A stretch of 64,000 bases of DNA from Paracoccus alkenifer (GTDB lineage Bacteria; Pseudomonadota; Alphaproteobacteria; Rhodobacterales; Rhodobacteraceae), in contig NZ_FNXG01000004.1 in assembly GCF_900108405.1 (NCBI RefSeq), positions 248,001-312,000 on the forward strand, in the 5' to 3' direction. The position numbers were made by a program, and so were the translations under genes. Shown in pieces: positions 62,109 to 64,000 of this stretch. The first letter of the stretch is position 1. Each line of letters begins with the position of its first letter. The notes below the pieces were generated by a model. That model had not been told where the DNA came from and did no database searches. It worked only from the letters and a program-made list of their open reading frames with translations.

Positions 62109-63233
62109 TCACAGCCCGTAGCTGTTCTCGTCGATCTTGGAATAGATCTCGGACGCAACCAGCGCGGCCACCGCATCGACGTCGTTGCGGTCCACCCCGT
62201 CCAGCAGGCCGCGCCATTTTTCCTCAAGCGTCAGGTATTCCTGTGCCACGTCGGTCGGGTCGGCGATGCCGCGGTCGGATTGGGTGCGCTGCGGATAGGT
62301 CTCGATCACCTTGGCGCGGAACGCGGCCAGCGCGTCGACCAGGCTCTGGTCCGGCTCGTTAAAGGCGGTGCCGCGGGCGCGGGTCTTGTCCAGCGAATCC
62401 TGCACCGCGGCTTCGTAGCTGATCTGGGTCAGCGCGATCCCGCGGGCGGTCAGGTCCAGGATCTTGCGGCGCGCCTCGGGGCCGATGTCGTTCCAGAAGC
62501 CCTTGTTATAGACATAGGTCATCCCCAGCGAGGTGCCCTGATCCAGCAGGGTCAGCGAGCGGGTGACCTCGCCGAACTTGGGTCCGTTTTCCAGGTTGGT
62601 CGGATCGCCCATCGTGCAGTCGATCGACCCCCGCTCAAGCCCCGAATAGATGTCGGTGCTGGGGACGGACACCGGCACCGCGCCCAGCGAGCTGATCCAT
62701 TCGTTCTGCGCCGTGCCGGCGGTGCGGATCTTCTTGCCGCGGATGTTTTCGGTGCTGGTGACGTCGGACATGCAGGCGAACAGATAGGTCGGCGTCGAAT
62801 AGGCGCCCAGCACCACGGTGCCATGCTGGCCATATTCGTCGATGAACCGCTGATTGGTCATCGCGATCTCGGTCAGCGCCAGCGAGGTCGCCAGCGAATC
62901 GGTCGCGGTAAAGGCCAGGTCGTTGATCATCCCCGACAGCGGCAGCTCGGACGGCGTATAGGCCGCGGCGACCAGCCCCAGCTGCGCCACCCCGTCGCCC
63001 ACGCCCGACAGCGTGGTCTGCGCCGGCACCAGCGCCCCCGAGGTGTAAAGCTCGAAATCGACGGCGCCGTCGGTCGCGGCCTTGATGTCCGCCAGATAGG
63101 GGACATAGGCGTCCTTGGTCAGGATGTGGCTGGGCTCCAGCCAGGTGGATGCCTGATAGGTGTCGGCAGCGGCGCCCAGTCCGACGGTGGCAACGGCCAG
63201 CAGCGAGGCGGCGGACAACAGGTATTTCCTCAT
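62109..63233 (-). CDS. dctP: TRAP transporter substrate-binding protein (paralogue 2)
   Basis: 374-residue periplasmic binding protein. The signal peptide starts MRKYLLSAASLLAVATVGLG and is cut near AAA-DT. The mature part TYQASTWLEPSHILTKDAYV, the Arg region IRGKKIRTAGTAQNEW and TYVYNKGFWNDIGPEARRKI are nearly superimposable on paralogue 1. It lies 62 bp after the large-permease gene. Two binding proteins for one visible permease suggest two related ligands or differential expression. Confidence 0.9.
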   Translation of the reverse strand: MRKYLLSAASLLAVATVGLGAAADTYQASTWLEPSHILTKDAYVPYLADIKAATDGAVDFELYTSGALVPAQTTLSGVGDGVAQLGLVAAAYTPSELPLSGMINDLAFTATDSLATSLALTEIAMTNQRFIDEYGQHGTVVLGAYSTPTYLFACMSDVTSTENIRGKKIRTAGTAQNEWISSLGAVPVSVPSTDIYSGLERGSIDCTMGDPTNLENGPKFGEVTRSLTLLDQGTSLGMTYVYNKGFWNDIGPEARRKILDLTARGIALTQISYEAAVQDSLDKTRARGTAFNEPDQSLVDALAAFRAKVIETYPQRTQSDRGIADPTDVAQEYLTLEEKWRGLLDGVDRNDVDAVAALVASEIYSKIDENSYGL

Positions 63234-63295
63234 GGTCTCTCTCCCTTGGGTATTGGTGAATCGGGTGGCGGGGCGGCCGTGGGGCCGCCGCCGCG

Positions 63296-64000
63296 CTATC
63301 TCTGCATCAGACCGGGCAGCCACAGCGTGATGATCGGGAACAGCAGCAGGATCGCCAGCGTCACCATGTCGATGACGATGAACCAGGTGGCGCCGCGGAA
63401 GATCTCGCCCAGCCGGACCTGATTGCCCAATGCCGACTTAATGACGAACACGTTCATCCCCATCGGTGGTGTCACCAGCCCGATTTCCAGCAGCTTGACC
63501 ACGATGATGCCGAACCAGATCAGGTTGACGTCATGGGCAATCAGCAGCGGCCCCAGCACCGGCAGGGTCAGCAGCATGATCGAGATGGATTCGAGGAACG
63601 CCCCCATCACGATGTAAAGCACGCAGATGAACAGCAGGACCTGCCAGGTCTCGAAGCCGTCAAAGGCGCCGATGATCCAGGTCGGGATCGTCGCCAGCCC
63701 GACAAAGCGCGAAAACAGCGCAGCCCCCAGCATCACCACAAAGATTTCGGCGGTGGCGGCGGCGGTTTCGATCACCGAGCGGCGAAAGATGGAAAAGCTC
63801 ATCCGGCGGCGCATCACGGCAAGGACCAGCGCCAGGAACGCCCCGGCGGCGCCGGCCTCGGTCGCGGTGACGATGCCGGCGAAGATGCCGCCCATCACGC
63901 CGATGATCAGCACCGGCAGCGGCCAGGCATCGGCGATCAGCGCGCGCTTTTCCTCGGGCGTGACCTCGACCTTGACCGCGGGGGCCAGCGTCGGGTCCAG
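63296..64000 (-). CDS. dctM: TRAP transporter large permease (DctM type), partial at right edge
   Basis: The C-terminal 234 residues of a DctM permease are visible; the start lies beyond the right edge. Motifs: GVMGGIFAGIVTATEAGAAG, VLYIVMGAFLESISIMLLTL and KLLEIGLVTPPMGMNVFVIK, all typical of the TRAP large subunit, in about six hydrophobic segments. It precedes the two dctP genes, and a small permease gene probably lies further upstream outside the window. Confidence 0.9.
   Translation of the reverse strand: MDPTLAPAVKVEVTPEEKRALIADAWPLPVLIIGVMGGIFAGIVTATEAGAAGAFLALVLAVMRRRMSFSIFRRSVIETAAATAEIFVVMLGAALFSRFVGLATIPTWIIGAFDGFETWQVLLFICVLYIVMGAFLESISIMLLTLPVLGPLLIAHDVNLIWFGIIVVKLLEIGLVTPPMGMNVFVIKSALGNQVRLGEIFRGATWFIVIDMVTLAILLLFPIITLWLPGLMQR

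Noticed and set aside
1..64000. CRISPR arrays, insertion sequences, tRNA or rRNA genes
   Set aside because: Reading both strands I found no regularly spaced repeats, no transposase-like product, no terminal inverted repeats and no tRNA/rRNA-like segments. A dedicated tRNA or repeat search could still find short items I missed.

Overview
The window is GC-rich DNA from an alphaproteobacterium, most likely Rhodobacterales/Rhodobacteraceae. The grounds are the gene order motB-flgE-flgK-flgL, a mat (malonate) locus with a TRAP transporter, several TRAP systems, a full CtrA-type TTAA-N7-TTAA box, and alphaproteobacterial-style ATGA overlaps throughout. I see no rRNA or tRNA genes, no insertion sequences and no CRISPR array. 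Coding density is very high; only one gap exceeds 300 bases.

Layout. 1-4361 (minus): flagellar genes flgL (cut by the left edge), flgK, flgE and motB. 4428-6017 (minus): a GMC oxidoreductase. 6143-10331 (plus): a PqiABC-type intermembrane lipid transport operon in which PqiA is encoded as two separate half-proteins. 10459-13893 (plus): purU, a fused aminoglycoside-phosphotransferase-like/P-loop kinase, and a metallo-beta-lactamase-fold secreted protein whose first metal motif is erased. 14015-19340 (plus): an oligopeptide-type ABC transporter (binding protein, two permeases, fused double ATPase), ended by a 13-bp bidirectional terminator. 19371-25915: a complete malonate module, matP-Q-M-A-B (minus), with a divergent GntR/FCD regulator matR and a two-site operator region between them.

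25944-53404 is the most unusual part: an exopolysaccharide/surface-glycan locus with an NRPS-PKS line embedded in it. It has a polyprenyl-phosphate sugar-1-phosphate transferase, a flippase (Wzx-like), a polymerase/ligase-like membrane protein (Wzy-like), a Wzz-like chain-length protein, a CpsD-like partner whose Walker A motif has lost its lysine, four glycosyltransferases, an OafA-type acyltransferase, a GMC oxidoreductase, an SDR and an SGNH-like membrane-anchored protein. In the middle lies a translationally coupled block: PKS (KS-AT-KR-DH-ACP-TE), family 2 glycosyltransferase, NRPS (formyltransferase - degenerate C - adenylation domain split by a luciferase-like monooxygenase - PCP) and a phosphopantetheinyl transferase. 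The adenylation pocket reads as glycine. My inference is a small formylated, possibly oxidised, glycine-derived C2-extended enoyl acid released by the thioesterase. The glycosyltransferase coupled between the two megasynthases suggests it becomes part of, or is decorated with, a sugar.

53534-57450 (plus): a MarR regulator plus hmgA-fahA-maiA, the homogentisate (tyrosine/phenylalanine) ring-cleavage pathway, with palindromes over the hmgA promoter, ended by a strong bidirectional terminator. 57522-64000 (minus): an uncharacterised catabolic operon reading dctM (cut by the right edge), two tandem paralogous TRAP binding proteins, two SDR dehydrogenases and a KstD/fumarate-reductase-type FAD dehydrogenase. 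All four transporter binding-protein genes are followed by a GC-rich perfect hairpin before the next gene, a recurring arrangement that probably sets the binding-protein excess.
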